Shown in pieces: positions 10,540 through 22,565 of a stretch of DNA of 64,000 nucleotides (positions are counted from its first letter, which is position 1; each line of letters starts with the position of its first letter). Both the position numbers and the translations under genes were made by a program. The notes below the pieces were generated by a model. It worked only from the letters and a program-made list of their open reading frames with translations, was not told the DNA's origin and did not search any database. This DNA is from Porogramme epimiltina (Eukaryota > Basidiomycota > Agaricomycetes > Polyporales > Polyporaceae): assembly GCA_900155495.1 (NCBI GenBank), contig FTLJ01000237.1, positions 54,362 to 118,361 on the forward strand, in the 5' to 3' direction.

Positions 10540-12001
10540 TATTTGCTCTTCGGGATAGCCAAAGGATAAACTATTGTCGGTCGTGTGAATAGCACGGGTG
10601 ATGTGCGTCGGTCGTTGAGGGTGCGTTGAGGGGAGCGCGGCAGGAAACGACAGACACCGGAGCAGGCGAATGCGAAAGAATGGCGAGGTGTGGGCACAGA
10701 GAGAAACTGTGACAAGAGCAGAAACCGACTGTCGACTGAGAAGGCCGAATGTCTTGAAGAGGGAGTAGAAGAGTTAGGTACGTCGAGACGTAGGAGGGGG
10801 ACTTCCAATGTGGTCTAAGCAGTCTAATGACCCCCGGGGCCACAAAGGAACTGGGGCGCGGACCATAGCGTTTTATGAGAGTGGCGGTCGGGTAGGCAGG
10901 CGAAGCTAGACAATGGCACGAGGGAGAACAATAGCAGCCACGGGCCGAGCCGCTGGGGGGCGAATAATAGCAGAGAAGCGCCCGTCATTAGCCCCTTGTA
11001 CTTCCTCTGATCGCTCCGCCGGGGTGCGCGGGCTCCGCGCCGAAGGTTATGTACAGCCCTTGACGAGAAGCATCGAGCTCTAAGTACGCGGGAATGCTTT
11101 GTTTTTTAGGCACCGGCCTCCAGATCTTCAATGCAGCTCGGAGAGGAGGGGCGGGCGCCTCAGCTAACGTGCCATCAGCGAAAGGATCGGCGTGCCGCTT
11201 GAATTTGTTGACTCTAACTTACTCTCACCGTTCACGCGGATGCCTCGACGAACGGCGCACCCACGCACGAGATGAGAAGAAATCGGTGGTAGCACCTAAG
11301 GTTTATAAGCATTGAAACAAATCAATCAACTTCCACTCCGAACGACTCATACTAACACAGGACTCGTTATTGACTCTTCCTCGGGACCGATAGTTATGTT
11401 GAAAATACAATACGTGCGACATTTCAACGAAAATTCGTCCGAAGTTGTGCTCAAACATCCCACTTCCTACGTCCCACGCTCTGCTTGGTAAGATGGTGTG
11501 GCTACATCGTTCATCGCAATTATGGAGTAGCTGTCGCGCTCAAGACTGCACTTGTAAGTTGTCGGAATTGTAGTAGTCCGAGCATCCTCACAACGCGGAT
11601 ATGACATGGGCACCACATCTTGCTCAATATATGAGGGAACCGCCAATGAATCTCTTTCCACATACCCATTAGAGGACTTCGTCGACGGGCTTGTAGTAGT
11701 TCTGAGCCATGGTGAAACTTTATTTATTAGGATCCGGAGACCTGACTAGTAACTACAGGGTGTACCGTGTTGATGGAGAGCTATCCATGTCATGTTCATA
11801 TTGATGGAGATGCATAAAAACGTCTTTGTTACTGCATTGTATTCTCCAAACGACAAAGTTGTGGAATATCACTTATTCGTGTCTGTATGAAATCCTGAAG
11901 GGCTAGCGGGCGCTTTAACTAGACTGGCCCTAAGCGCTGAACCCGTGGGGTGAGCAAAATGCACAAAGTCGCCGACCGACGCTACGATACATCGCACCCA
12001 G
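10540..12001. other. gene-free stretch upstream of U6
   Basis: About 1.4 kb with no gene I can support. A consensus branch-point-like actaac followed by acag stands at about 11352-11361, and a 65-codon minus frame lies at 11467-11661, but neither connects to a recognisable protein. Should contain the promoter of the minus-strand membrane-protein gene starting at 10539. Confidence 0.4.
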
Positions 12002-12027
12002 GTGTCCCCTTCGGGGTGACATACGAA

Positions 12028-12058
<31 letters not shown>

Positions 12059-12124
12059 GGCCCCTGCACAAGGATGACACGCTTTACCGGAGTGGTAGAC
12101 CTACGGGTCTCAATATTTATTTTT
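12002..12124 (+). ncRNA. U6 spliceosomal RNA
   Basis: Catalytic core of the spliceosome. From about 12002 the sequence gives a 5' stem-loop (CCCC-TTCG-GGGT), then the invariant core: AAATTGGAACGATACAGAGA, GATTAGCATGGCCCCTGC and AAGGATGACACGC. ACAGAGA and the AGC triad are intact. The 3' part after GACACGC departs from the usual U6 and ends in a perfect hairpin, AGACC-TACG-GGTCT (12097-12110), before an oligo-T stretch at 12120-12124. I saw no clear TATA box at -30. A 3' end near 12120 is inferred from the T run. Confidence 0.93.
12120..12124 (+). terminator. Pol III terminator of U6
   Basis: TTTTT directly after the 3' hairpin and an AT-rich spacer; T runs of this kind stop RNA polymerase III. 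Confidence 0.6.
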
Positions 12125-12669
12125 CTCTCAGCTCTACCTGAAGCAAGTACCTGTTTCGAATCGGCGGGTTGAGCCCGTTTGTGGAGTCTAGGTCCGATCA
12201 ACTCCCTTGCTTATCAACGTTCGGAGTGGAGATTGCGGCTACATCGGACTGTTTAGAGAGCTTACGAATTGATCGGGTATGTTTGCTACTGGCAGCAATG
12301 ACTGGCCATTGCTCACCGGCACTCCTAGTTCTAGTGGAGGGTGTAAGCAGGTGGCTACGAAACAGGTTTACACGTCATGGAGTCCTGAGCACTAATCGAA
12401 ACAAACCGGCGGTAGCACATTCGCGAGTGGCGTCAAAGTCGACGTTGATGCCGTCCCACGACCATGTGGGTGGCGTCTGTGATCAATATGACTGGTTGAC
12501 TCCCAACTTCCGGCCTGGAAATTTACGGTACGGCCGTTGGTGCAGCGTCGGTACCGAACTGACTAGTGTTTCCCGCGAGCCAAAACGCATTTATCTCCTG
12601 TTCCTCATGACCTGAGGAAGTCCACCAGCACCCATCATCAAGTTGTCAAGTTCTAGAGGGGTCTCCATC
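12125..12669. other. region between U6 and the ABC transporter
   Basis: Open on the plus strand from 12169 to 12615, but the translation has no family features and lies just before a clear gene start. Taken as promoter and 5' leader of the ABC gene. Confidence 0.4.
12152..12162 (+). promoter_or_regulatory. candidate downstream B box for U6
   Basis: TGTTTCGAATC resembles the TFIIIC B-box consensus GGTTCGAANCC. It stands about 30 nt after the U6 terminator. Budding yeast U6 also uses a downstream B box, though further away. With no visible upstream TATA, an internal A box plus this B box would explain transcription. Confidence 0.4.
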
Positions 12670-15600
12670 ATGTCGCCGCCATTCCAGCTCCAGGTCGCTA
12701 TCGCCCTCGTGGCTGGCGCGCTTCCTCCGAGCCTGATTCACCTTGTCTTCGCTAGCACATCTGGGAAGGAGAAACTCGCACTCCCCGTGTCGTCTGAAGG
12801 CAACGAAGCCCTTCTTAAGGACCCCTTCGATGTCTCTACTCCTGAGGCGTTCGTCCAGGGGGCCCCTATAGACGAGGAAATTGTCTGGAAAAAGGTTCGA
12901 ACATACTCCCAATTCCTGCAGTCCCTGCTTATTGACGCCTTTCTGTTAGATCAAGCTGTGGAAAACACTCCTGGCTGTCCTCCTTTCTGCGGTCCTTTGC
13001 CTGCAATGCGTCTCTCTCGGTTGGACGGTCGTGTACAACCACCAGGCCCCACCAGTCTACGTGCTGCACATGGTGTTTGCCCTTTACATCTTGCTCTTAG
13101 CCATTTATTCCACAGGCAGCATAGGCTCACGGCATGTGCGACACATCACCCACCTCGTGGTGCTTACATTTCTTGCTTCAGCACTCCTTACGGTTACTGC
13201 CGTCTTCCCTTCCAGGCCTCTCCCCGTCGCTGCGGATTCCCTTGCGACCGTTGAACCACCTATGGCGGTGTGGTACTCCGTATATGGGTTGTACCTGATA
13301 TCGTTCCTTGTGGCGGGGTTTATTCCGCAAGGTCCGAAATTTCACTTCCCCACCGAGAACTTCTACCTGGCCGGGAGTTCTATGAGAGTTACCTCTGAGA
13401 GCGAGGCAAACGTATCTGACTTACTCAGTATGTTATATTTCTAGACTATGCTGCTGCCTCCGTTATTCATACTATCACAGGTTGCTCTACCTTTGGGCTG
13501 CTGATCTTCTCGTTTACGACCCCGGTCGTCATGCTCGGCCAGAAATCCGAACCCCTTGAGATCGGTGACTTGCCCATCGTCGAAGCCGAAGTCCGCGCAA
13601 TTCCCCTCGCCATGCAGATGCGCAGCGCGATGAGGCGTTGGCGCCTCCCTTGGGCGCGTCCGGGCTCTGGTATCGAACTCACATACCAACTCGCACGACT
13701 CAACATCCGAGAAGTTGTTCTCATCTCTGTCCTCTCCGTGGTGGCTGCCGGGACGTGGTACATGCCTGCATTCTTCCTCCGACAAATCGTACGCTACCTG
13801 GAGGTCGACCCGGCGCGCGAATTCCGTGAATGGGGCATCCTGTTCATCGTTGGAATGCTCTCGAGCCATGTCACTGTGTATATTCGTAAGCCATACAGCC
13901 TCCTGGACTCCGTGATACATGGCTAATGTGCGAGCATGTTCCAGTTGCTGCCCACCTGTTCTCCATCTGCACAGTCGGCGTGCAGGCACGCTTCAAGATC
14001 CAGATAAACTCGGCTCTCTTCATCAAAACCCTCGTGCGCAAAGACGTCGCTTCTACCGCTGAAACCGAGACGCCCGCTGGGAAAGATGCAGACGAGGGCG
14101 AGAAGGAAAAGAAAGAAGAGTTTTCGAGCAAGGCCCAAGTAATGACGCTCATGACGACGGATGTCGATCGCGTCAGTGGTTTCGCTCGACACCTATTCAC
14201 CATCATAGACGGTCCACTCGAAATCGTGGTCGGCGCGTGGTTCCTGTACTCCATGCTCGGCACGTCCTCTCTCATCGGGCTCGCGATTATTTGTATCTCC
14301 TTGCCCATCAACCATTACGGCGGTCGATTCATGGTCGGTACTCAGGAGAACTTGATGAAGGCGCGGGACGAGCGCGTGTCCCTTATGAACGAGGTGCGTC
14401 CCACTGTTAACTTCCACGGAGAACGGGCCTGAATTTGAAGCAGGTTCTTGGAGGCATCCGTATGCTGAAGTTCATGGCATGGGAACGCAGCTTCGAAGAT
14501 CGGATCCTTAACGTGCGCAAGCGTGAGCTTAAGTATCAAAAACTCAATTACACCATCCAGGTCCTCTTTAACGCGCTTTGGTAAGTACTGACATTACTCA
14601 GAGGCGTTCATTCACAGCTCATTGTATGACAAAGGAACGGAACACCAATTCTGGTCACATTGGCCTCCTTCTGGCACTTCGCGGTGGTGCGCGGAGAGAC
14701 ACTCACGCCATCCATAGCCTTCACTTCCGTGAGTACCGCGCACCTTTGTATCTTGCGGCTTGCCTCTGATCCCCATTTTCTCGCAGATAAGTGGTCAGTT
14801 ACCAAATCTGCTATGTTACTACTATTCGCGCACTTAGCTTATGGTTATATCCCCACAACAGTCTTCAACGAGATGAAATTCGCAATGTCCCAAGTCCCAC
14901 AGACAGTCCTCAGCCTGCTTCAAGCCGCTGTCTCGTTGCGCCGAATCGAAACATACCTCCAGAGCGCGGAAGTCCCGTCCGTGGCTCCCCTCGACGGCCA
15001 CTCGCACCCCATCTCCCTCGTCTCTGCGACGGTCACCTGGCCATCTGGCGCGCGCGCCAGCGCCGCGTCGACACCGCGCGGCGGGAAGTTCATTCTGACG
15101 GATCTGAACCTCAACTTCCCACTGGGCGAGCTCTCGCTCGTGTGCGGAAAGCTTGGGAGCGGCAAGTCTCTCCTGCTACTAGCGCTCCTCGGCGAGGCGG
15201 ACGTGCTCGCTGGCCAGGTGTTGTGCCCGCGCACGCCCCCAGACGCGCTTGCGATGCTGGGCGAGGCTTTCGTTGTGCCCGATGAGGAGTGGATCGTGCC
15301 GGGTGTGTGCGCGTATGTCCCGCAGTCGGCGTGGTTGCGTAATGCGTCGATAAAAGGTGAGTATGAGGAGTGGCTTGTGCTTGGAGAAGGGACGCTACTG
15401 ATAGCTGTCCAATACAGATAACATTTTGTTTGATCTTCCCTACGTGGAAGAACGATACCAGAAGACCCTTCAGGCAAGTAGCTGCTTTTGGATGTTGGAT
15501 GCCGAGCGTATTTGCTAATAAGGATATTGTACAGGCATGTGCCCTGCTCAGTGATCTCGAGATTCTGGAAGATGGTGACGCATCCGAGATCGGCGAGCGC

Positions 15601-18600
15601 GGCGTGAACCTGTCCGGCGGTCAGAAAGCGCGTGTCTCATTGGCTCGCGCAATGTATTCGCGCGCGTCGACACTCTTCCTCGACGACGTCCTCTCTGCTG
15701 GTATGTTATACATAGGATCATCGTGCCCTCTCATGCTAATAGACGTGTAGTTGACGCGCACACCGCGCATCATCTCTACAACGAATGTCTCAAGGGCGAA
15801 CTCATGCGGGGTCGCACGGCCATCCTCGTTTCTCATCACGTACAGCTCTGCGCGGCGGGCGCGGCGTACATCGTTTCGCTCGACAACGGTCAAGTGCGGT
15901 ACTCGGGCGACTACAAGAATTTCGTTGGCTCGGATGCTTTCAAGGCCCTCGTTCAGGTCGAAGGTCACGATCACGCAGAGACGAAGGAAGAGCCCGCTGC
16001 AGAGACTGTCGAAGAGACCGAGGAAAAAGCCCTAGAGGAGAAGGGAACGTTATCAGATGCCACCGACAAACCCGAGTCGGACCCCAAGAAAAAGCCGCCG
16101 CGGAAGTTAGTGGAAGATGAGAAGCGGGCTACCGGGCACATTGATCGCGCTATCTGGGTGGCTTACCTCACCGCGTGCGGAGGTTTCGCCTTCTGGGCCA
16201 TCTTCTCCATCATCCTCGGCCTCGCGGCCTCCGCCCCTGTGTTCGAGAACGGCTGGCTCAAGTACATTCTTCATCTCAGCTGTCGTCGCGGAAATCTCAT
16301 GTGGTCTCAACAGGGTTTGGTCAGGTTCCGCTCTCGAAAGTGAATCCTCTCGTTCAGCATTTTATTACATTACGGTATACGCTGTGGTAAGTGGCTAAGG
16401 TTGGGACTGTGAATCAGCAGCTTATATACACACCTTCTAGATCTCCGTCTTTGGTATGTCCTGCGAGCTATCGGTGTGCCATTGCGTGCTGACTCACGTT
16501 ATACAGGCCTAGTTCTGACCACTGTACGGTGGCTGGTCATCTGTGCGTGGTCGTGTTAGCAGCTGTCATGATGGGCCCTGATTCACTGAGTAATTCTTAC
16601 AGATCACGGAGGCATCAACGCTTCTATCGAGCTCTACAAAAGTAAGTAGTCTCGTCAAGGTGAATATGGTGCACCAATTTCTAACGTCCCTTGTAGAACT
16701 CCTAGAAAGTGTGCTCTTCGCTAACATTAGATTCCATGACACCACGTCCCGAGGCCGTCTGCTTAATCGCTTTGGAAAAGACTTTGAAGGTAATTACTAT
16801 TCTACGTACCCCACCTCTTCGCTAAAGCTCCTTTCGATGTACCAAACAGGAATCGACAGCAGTCTCCCTGATGACTTCGGAGAAACAGTCATACATGCAA
16901 TTGCCCTAATCGTCACGTTCGCCACTATGACGTATGTTGGGGGCCTGCCATTTGTTGCCGTCGCTCTCGGGTTTATTTTCATTATGTACAAGGGTGAGTA
17001 CCTTCTACTTTCCTTTACTGATAACGGCATACTCATAGCGACCTGTGCGTAGTTGGAAAGGCACGTATAACTTACGACATGTGTACATCGACTTGTCCTA
17101 ACAAGTGCTCCGTAACCTAAGATATATGGGACCGTATCTCGCGAGCTCCGCAGACTAGGTACGAATTATTCTATTCCCCAAGTGTAGCCGCCGTACGAAC
17201 TTCCTTTCACAGATTCTGTCACGCGGTCTCCCCTCTACACGGTGTATGGAGAGACAATTGCCGGTGTCGTTGTCGTGCGCGCGTTCGGTGCCTCATCCAA
17301 GTTCCTGCGGGACATGCTTCGTTATGCCAACACAGTGAGCGCCATCTCTATATACGTGTTTTCATCCCAACGCTAATCTCTCGGTGCTCCAGAACACGAA
17401 CCCTTACTACTGGATGTGGGGGTGTAAGTGGAACATCTGGCTCCGGGAGCATGATCTAACGGCCCCTTCTTAAAGCGAACCGTTGGCTTTCGACGCGTTT
17501 CGGTATCCTCACCAGCCTCGCGTCCAGTGCGATGGCCCTTGTAGCAATCCTCACGCCAACCATCGACGCTGCCTCTGCAGGATTTGCGCTTGCGTTCGCA
17601 TTGACCCTCATGGAACATGTGAGTATAAGCAACAGAGTATTCTGTAGTATGCCACTGACAGAGACATCACTTTAGGTTCTTTTGATGGTAAGAAATATAT
17701 GCCCTGAACCCGTGCGATCATACACATTATAAACACATGGCCTCGTAGGTCCGACAATTCGTCAGCCTTGAACAATCAATGGTATGACCATCAACTTTGC
17801 TCCCCATTGATTGGCCTAATAGAGGGTTTAGGTCGCTGTGGAGCGAGTCAAAGAGTACACAGAGCTTCCTCAAGAGCCTCCGGAATTCATTGAACCCCGC
17901 CCGCCCGCATCCTGGCCCACGGAAGGTGCCATTAAATGCGAGAATCTCGACATACGCTACGCCGTGAGTGTATTGGATATTGCGTCTTTATGAACCATGT
18001 ACTCATACTTTGAGTTCACTCTAGGCCGACCTGCCCAACGTACTCCACAATCTCACCTTCGAGGTACGCCCAGGAGAGAAGGTCGGCGTACTCGGGCGCA
18101 CGGGATCTGGGAAGAGTACCCTGGCTCTTTCCTTCTTCCGCTTTGTCGACCCGGCTCAGGGCCGGATTCTCGTCGATGATCTGGACATTTCCAAAGTTGG
18201 CCTGACAGACCTGAGGAGCAGGCTCACTATCATCCCACGTAAGTTCTGGCGTAGTGCTGGTCCGATCGTCTTCCTCAACGTATTGCCAGAGGATCCAACT
18301 ATCCTTAGTGGAACGCTGCGCTCGACTTTAGACGTCTTCAGTGAATACGAGGATGCCGAGATCGTGAGTATCTCGTTTTGCCCTCCGAGAAGTTGGCTCA
18401 CTGTACTACTGTCCAGTTTGAAGCGCTTCACCGCGTTCACCTCATACCTGCGGATGATGCGGTGCCAGACGAGACCTCAGAGGTTGTGAACGCGAATGTA
18501 TTCCGCAACCTAGATGCTCCCGTATCTGAAGGTGGAGAGAATTTCTCTACAGGGTGGGAATCGAGCAATTTATCATATTCTATGGCGTTCTGACACCTAC

Positions 18601-19200
18601 ATTCTAGTGAAAAGCAACTGCTCTGTATGGCTCGGGCCATCTTGAAACGGTCTAAGGTGCTTGTCATGGATGAGGTAAGCCACATGTAATAATGTTGACC
18701 GCTCTTCCCCTGACATGCATAACCCACCCATAGGCTACGGCGAGGTAAATCTTGCACACTGCGATCACTCCTCACACAGACGCTAACGACAGATCCAGCG
18801 TGGACTACGCAACAGATGAGCTCATCGGAAAGACCATCCGGCAGTACGTCCCACCACCACTCCCTCCCACACATCCGTTCACTGATACACCGCATCCGCG
18901 CCGTCCGCAGGGAGTTCGCGCAAAGCACCATCCTCACCATCGCGCACCGCCTGCGGACCGTGATCGACTACGACAGGGTGCGCTTCCCCGCTCCTGTTCT
19001 TTACGTCCGGAAGCTGTCCCGCTGACGATGCTGCGGCGGACTCTTTCCCATCGCAGATCATGCTCCTCGACCAGGGCCGCATTGTCGAGTTCGACAGCCC
19101 GGCGGCGCTCCTCGCGAATCCTGGCTCGCACTTCTACTCGCTCTGCAAGGCCACGGGGAAGCGGGAGTTCGCAGTCCTTAAGAAGATGGCTGGCGCATAA
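12670..19200 (+). CDS. ABCC/MRP-type full ABC transporter
   Basis: ATP-driven exporter of the ABCC (Ybt1/Ycf1-like) type, probably vacuolar, 1565 residues in 33 exons. Exons: 12670-12894, 12950-13427, 13481-13885, 13945-14393, 14444-14580, 14635-14728, 14787-14793, 14862-15356, 15418-15473, 15535-15700, 15751-16261, 16314-16386, 16441-16453, 16507-16542, 16603-16641, 16697-16789, 16850-16993, 17053-17060, 17122-17158, 17213-17334, 17393-17423, 17476-17618, 17676-17687, 17749-17781, 17832-17963, 18025-18238, 18290-18363, 18417-18553, 18608-18674, 18734-18744, 18799-18843, 18911-18977, 19057-19200. An N-terminal TMD0 is followed by TMD1, NBD1 (Walker A GKLGSGKS, signature LSGGQ, Walker [12 protein letters not shown]), an acidic linker, TMD2 and NBD2 ([21 protein letters not shown]). 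NBD1 has Asp for the catalytic Glu, usual in ABCC. The NBD2 signature is degenerate (STGEK). Two introns start with GC. Confidence 0.92.
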
Positions 19201-19825
19201 TCGTCCTGTGGGCACGGTGTTCGCAAATGAATGTTAGTTTGTGGAGACTTTATAGGTTGCGCTTGCAGTGCTCCTGCCCTACCTCATATAGAGTATAACG
19301 CGAGTCGGTTAGACCTGTTGTTTGTAAGAACGCGCCTTGCGCACTTTCCTACACCCAATCATCTATGATGAGGCGTGATACGAACTACGCATGTCTCCAC
19401 AGCCTTCTCTGTTCTGTCCTAACCTATCCGACGTCCCGCAACGCCCAAACCGCGATATATCAGCGCCCGACACTGATGCGGTCTCCATCTCGCACCTCAA
19501 ACCGCCACGGGTGGACCGAGCAAAGGGTTTGCATCAAAAGTGTGATTTCAAAGCAAAAAAACAAACAGCAGACGCTCTAGACGTACACGTACAACACCTC
19601 CCCAGTGCTACACGGACAGCAAAAGTGGTGATACAACAAGGACCGAGGCTTGTGGTGTCGGAGCGACAACAGGTGCCTGCGCGCGACGCGCACAGCGCGG
19701 CCGCGGCGACGCTGTCGCTCCAGAGGGAGGGGGGCCCGTACAGGATCGGTGACCGCCACCCCGGCGCGACAGGCCGCTCGCAGCCTAGCATGACTTTTCG
19801 TCGCGGGAGGAGGGGGTGGGGGCGG
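19201..19825. other. convergent intergenic region
   Basis: Between the 3' ends of the ABC transporter and the minus-strand membrane-protein gene. No gene seen. Confidence 0.5.
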
Positions 19826-21342
19826 TCAGCGGCCGTACGTGCTGTGCAGGCGCGTCATGTCGAGCGGCGGGGGGCGGTTCGAGCGCCGCTTGGACTTGCG
19901 CGAGCCGTTCGAGGCCGTCGATGAGTTTGAGGTCTGGCGCGAGAGCGAGGACGGTATCCGCGGGGACGACGCGGCGGCGGGCGCGTTGGCGAACTTGGGG
20001 ACCGCGCTGAGCGGGGGCTGCCCGCCGTACGTCGCGGAGAGCGAGGCGGAGCGCGGGGGCGCGCCGGAGCCGAGCGGGGACGGCTTGATCGTCGACGAGA
20101 AGGGGACGTACATCGCCGAGGCGGGGATGCCCGTGGGCGTCGACGTGAGGTCGGGGGAGGAGCCGGTCGCGGAACCCGAGCCTGAGCCCGAGCCGGAGCT
20201 GTACGACTCGTCCGAGGGCGGGGACGCGGGCGTGACGGTCGCGGAGAGCCACGCGGACTGGAGGATCTTCGCGGACTTGTTCGCCGTGAGCGGCGTCTTT
20301 ATCCGCGAGGACATCGGCGGGACTGGTGTCGGCGCGAGGCCGCCGGGCGCGGGAGAGCGTGTCATGCGCTCGGCGTCGAACGTCGAGGTCCGGAGGGCGG
20401 AGCTCTTCATCGTCGAGGAGCGGAGCGCGGAGGACTTGAGCGCGGCGCTGCGAAGCGTGCCTGTGCGGGGCTGCTTTTCGGAGGGAAGGCGGATCTGCGG
20501 GGTCGCGACTGGGGGCTTGGACCACGTCGTGCGCATGGGGGAAGGTTGTGCGCTGTTAAGGGCTTCACGCGTCTTGAACCACGGGTAAGTGCGCGTGTTG
20601 GCTCCCCAGATCTGGGAGTCGTCCCTCATGTGGATGATGGCACAGACCATCAAGAACACGAAGTACGCGAGCACTGGGGAGAAGTTGAACAGCACGCTCG
20701 CAGGGTAAGAGACAATGGACTCACGATTAGCCGTTCCTACCCACGCAAATGCCTCCACCACTTTTGATGTTGTGCATGAGCCAGGAATAAGGAGGTCTGT
20801 TCCAAAGTTACAAAACAATTGTGGCAGAGTAGCCGTCGCGAGTGATGCACCAGCTGCAGAAGCTAGTCAGACACAGAGCTCGTGTTTGAGAAAGATATAT
20901 ACACACCTAGGTTCACGATCCAGAACAAACCAACCCATACACTCTCAAGCCATACCCGACCGATCAGGGCATTCTTGCGTAGGAGGTCAATGAACATACT
21001 GGAGGGCCTGTCTCAGTAAACACAACAACAGGAACGAACAGAAACATACACTGGGAAGATGAACAGGATGCCGAAGGCACTCGTGGCTATGAGATATGTA
21101 TCTGCGATTGCTAGGAACGTGATCGAGTTAATTGACTGATTGTGTACACACATATGAAAGAAGCGTACGAGTCATGTTTACTTCTTGAGCGAGGACCAGA
21201 TTCCATACACCAACACAACATGTGACGGCATTGCAGAGCGTGAAAAGAGCTGGGACAAAGGGCGTGTTAGACAAAGTAACGAATGATCGGGCTATGAAGG
21301 CTCACCGAAAGCAAAGTAACGGCAGAAAGAAAGGACGGCCAT
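19826..21342 (-). CDS. four-helix (MARVEL-like) membrane protein with disordered tail, paralogue B
   Basis: Unknown protein of 422 residues, homologous to the gene at 8940-10539. Minus-strand exons: 21342-21306, 21249-21182, 21135-21050, 21007-20907, 20853-20725, 20673-19826. Helix 1 spans ALFTLCNAVTCCVGVWN, helix 2 IADTYLIATSAFGILFIF, helix 3 VWLESVWVGLFWIVNLG; then a Cys-containing loop (LFCNFGTDLL) and helix 4 LLAYFVFLMVCAIIHM. A ~290-residue Ser/Thr/Pro-rich basic tail follows, with repeats of LRSSALKSS type. The short first exon (ATG at 21342, context GCCATGG) aligns with exon 1 of paralogue A. The GC-rich tail region is open on both strands, so the antisense frames there are shadows. 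Confidence 0.78.
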
Positions 21343-22565
21343 GGCGAGGACGAGCAAGAACGCAGAGACTTGAGGGATGGATCGGGACCGGTCGACGGTA
21401 GTGGGATTTGTTAGGCCAACACGATGAGTTTAAGTACCAGCTCCGTGTCCGGAATCCTGTCCGACAATGCGTCAAGCAAGTGGCCTGGGGAGAGGGGAGA
21501 AAAAGAAAAAGAGAGGACAAAAGAAGGTGAAAAGCACAAAGCTCGGCCGCACTCACTCCCCGGACCCGGAATATATGAGAAGCTGGTTTGCATCGCCTAC
21601 GCTTACGTACGCGACCTTGAAACCGCCCAGGCTATCCAACGCCGGGTTCATCAAACCGTCGTTATGACCACCGCGCACTTGCGCTAAAGTCCGTTCTCGG
21701 TCCACCTTCTGGCCGGGAACGTGCCTAGAGAATGGGGGAATAAGGGGCGCTATGTGACGAACCTTGCGGCGTTCCATGAACCATGAGCACCCTCTAAGAG
21801 CGCAGCTGACGGCCCAGGCGGAGAAGCGCACACGAAAGGCGGACTAGCGTCAAGTCCATCTGCATCATTTGAACCATCGGCCGGTCTGATGGCGGTGGCA
21901 GGCGCGCCACGGTGCGACGCGAGCTGCAGACGAGGAGGGCGGGGAATGACCGGAGTCGGAGGCTGGTGCTGATCGCGGCGTCGCGCCCGCGCTAGCTCGT
22001 CTTTATTGGCCGAGATGTCCGCATGCTGCTGTGCCGGTGTTGTGTTGCCTTGTGTTGCTGAGATGCCTCAGAAGGAGCGCAGACACGGATTGTCGGAAGC
22101 GCAGGTTGAAACGGCGCACAGCGGAAATATCGAAATGCGAGATTGTGGCCGGGTCCCAATTTGGCGGGCTGCCCCGGACTAAGTCACAGAGCAGAGACGC
22201 CGTCGGCGATTATCCTGCTCCCCGGTGGCTCAGCCCTGTTCCCACCTGCGCGCACACTCGGCACAAGCACCTGGCATCTCTCTTCAGCTCTTTCTACCGG
22301 AGAAGACGCCTACGGCTTTCAGCAATGCTCGCCTCGTCTTGACGTGCACTCCACAAATCGTCCTCAGTAGTGTCGACGGCTCACCATCACTGCCGAGGCA
22401 CGGTGGCCCAAACCCATATACAGTACATTCAGTCTCACTTCCGCCTAGACAGCCAGAAACAAGAGCTATACTGTACCTGAGCTTGTCTATATCGACTATC
22501 AAGCCCTCCCTGGGCCACTTCCACCAAGAAGATTGACGTTTCTCATAACTTGAGCGCAGCCCATT
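21343..22565. other. divergent intergenic region, possible untranslated exons
   Basis: About 1.2 kb. The minus strand has an open stretch at 21831-21553 ending at a good donor (gtgagt) and an acceptor near 21463, which could be untranslated leader exons of the gene starting at 21342 or a small unknown gene. No recognised domain. Also holds the promoter of the MFS gene. Confidence 0.35.

Noticed and set aside
11698..11712. Short minus-strand ATG frame (about 13 codons) followed by a donor-like gtatgt
   Set aside because: Considered as a pheromone precursor, but it has no CaaX end and stops at once.
12169..12615. 148-codon plus-strand frame before the ABC gene
   Set aside because: No family features; most likely promoter DNA.
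19839..20588. 249-codon plus-strand frame
   Set aside because: Exact antisense shadow of the GC-rich tail of the membrane protein at 19826-21342.
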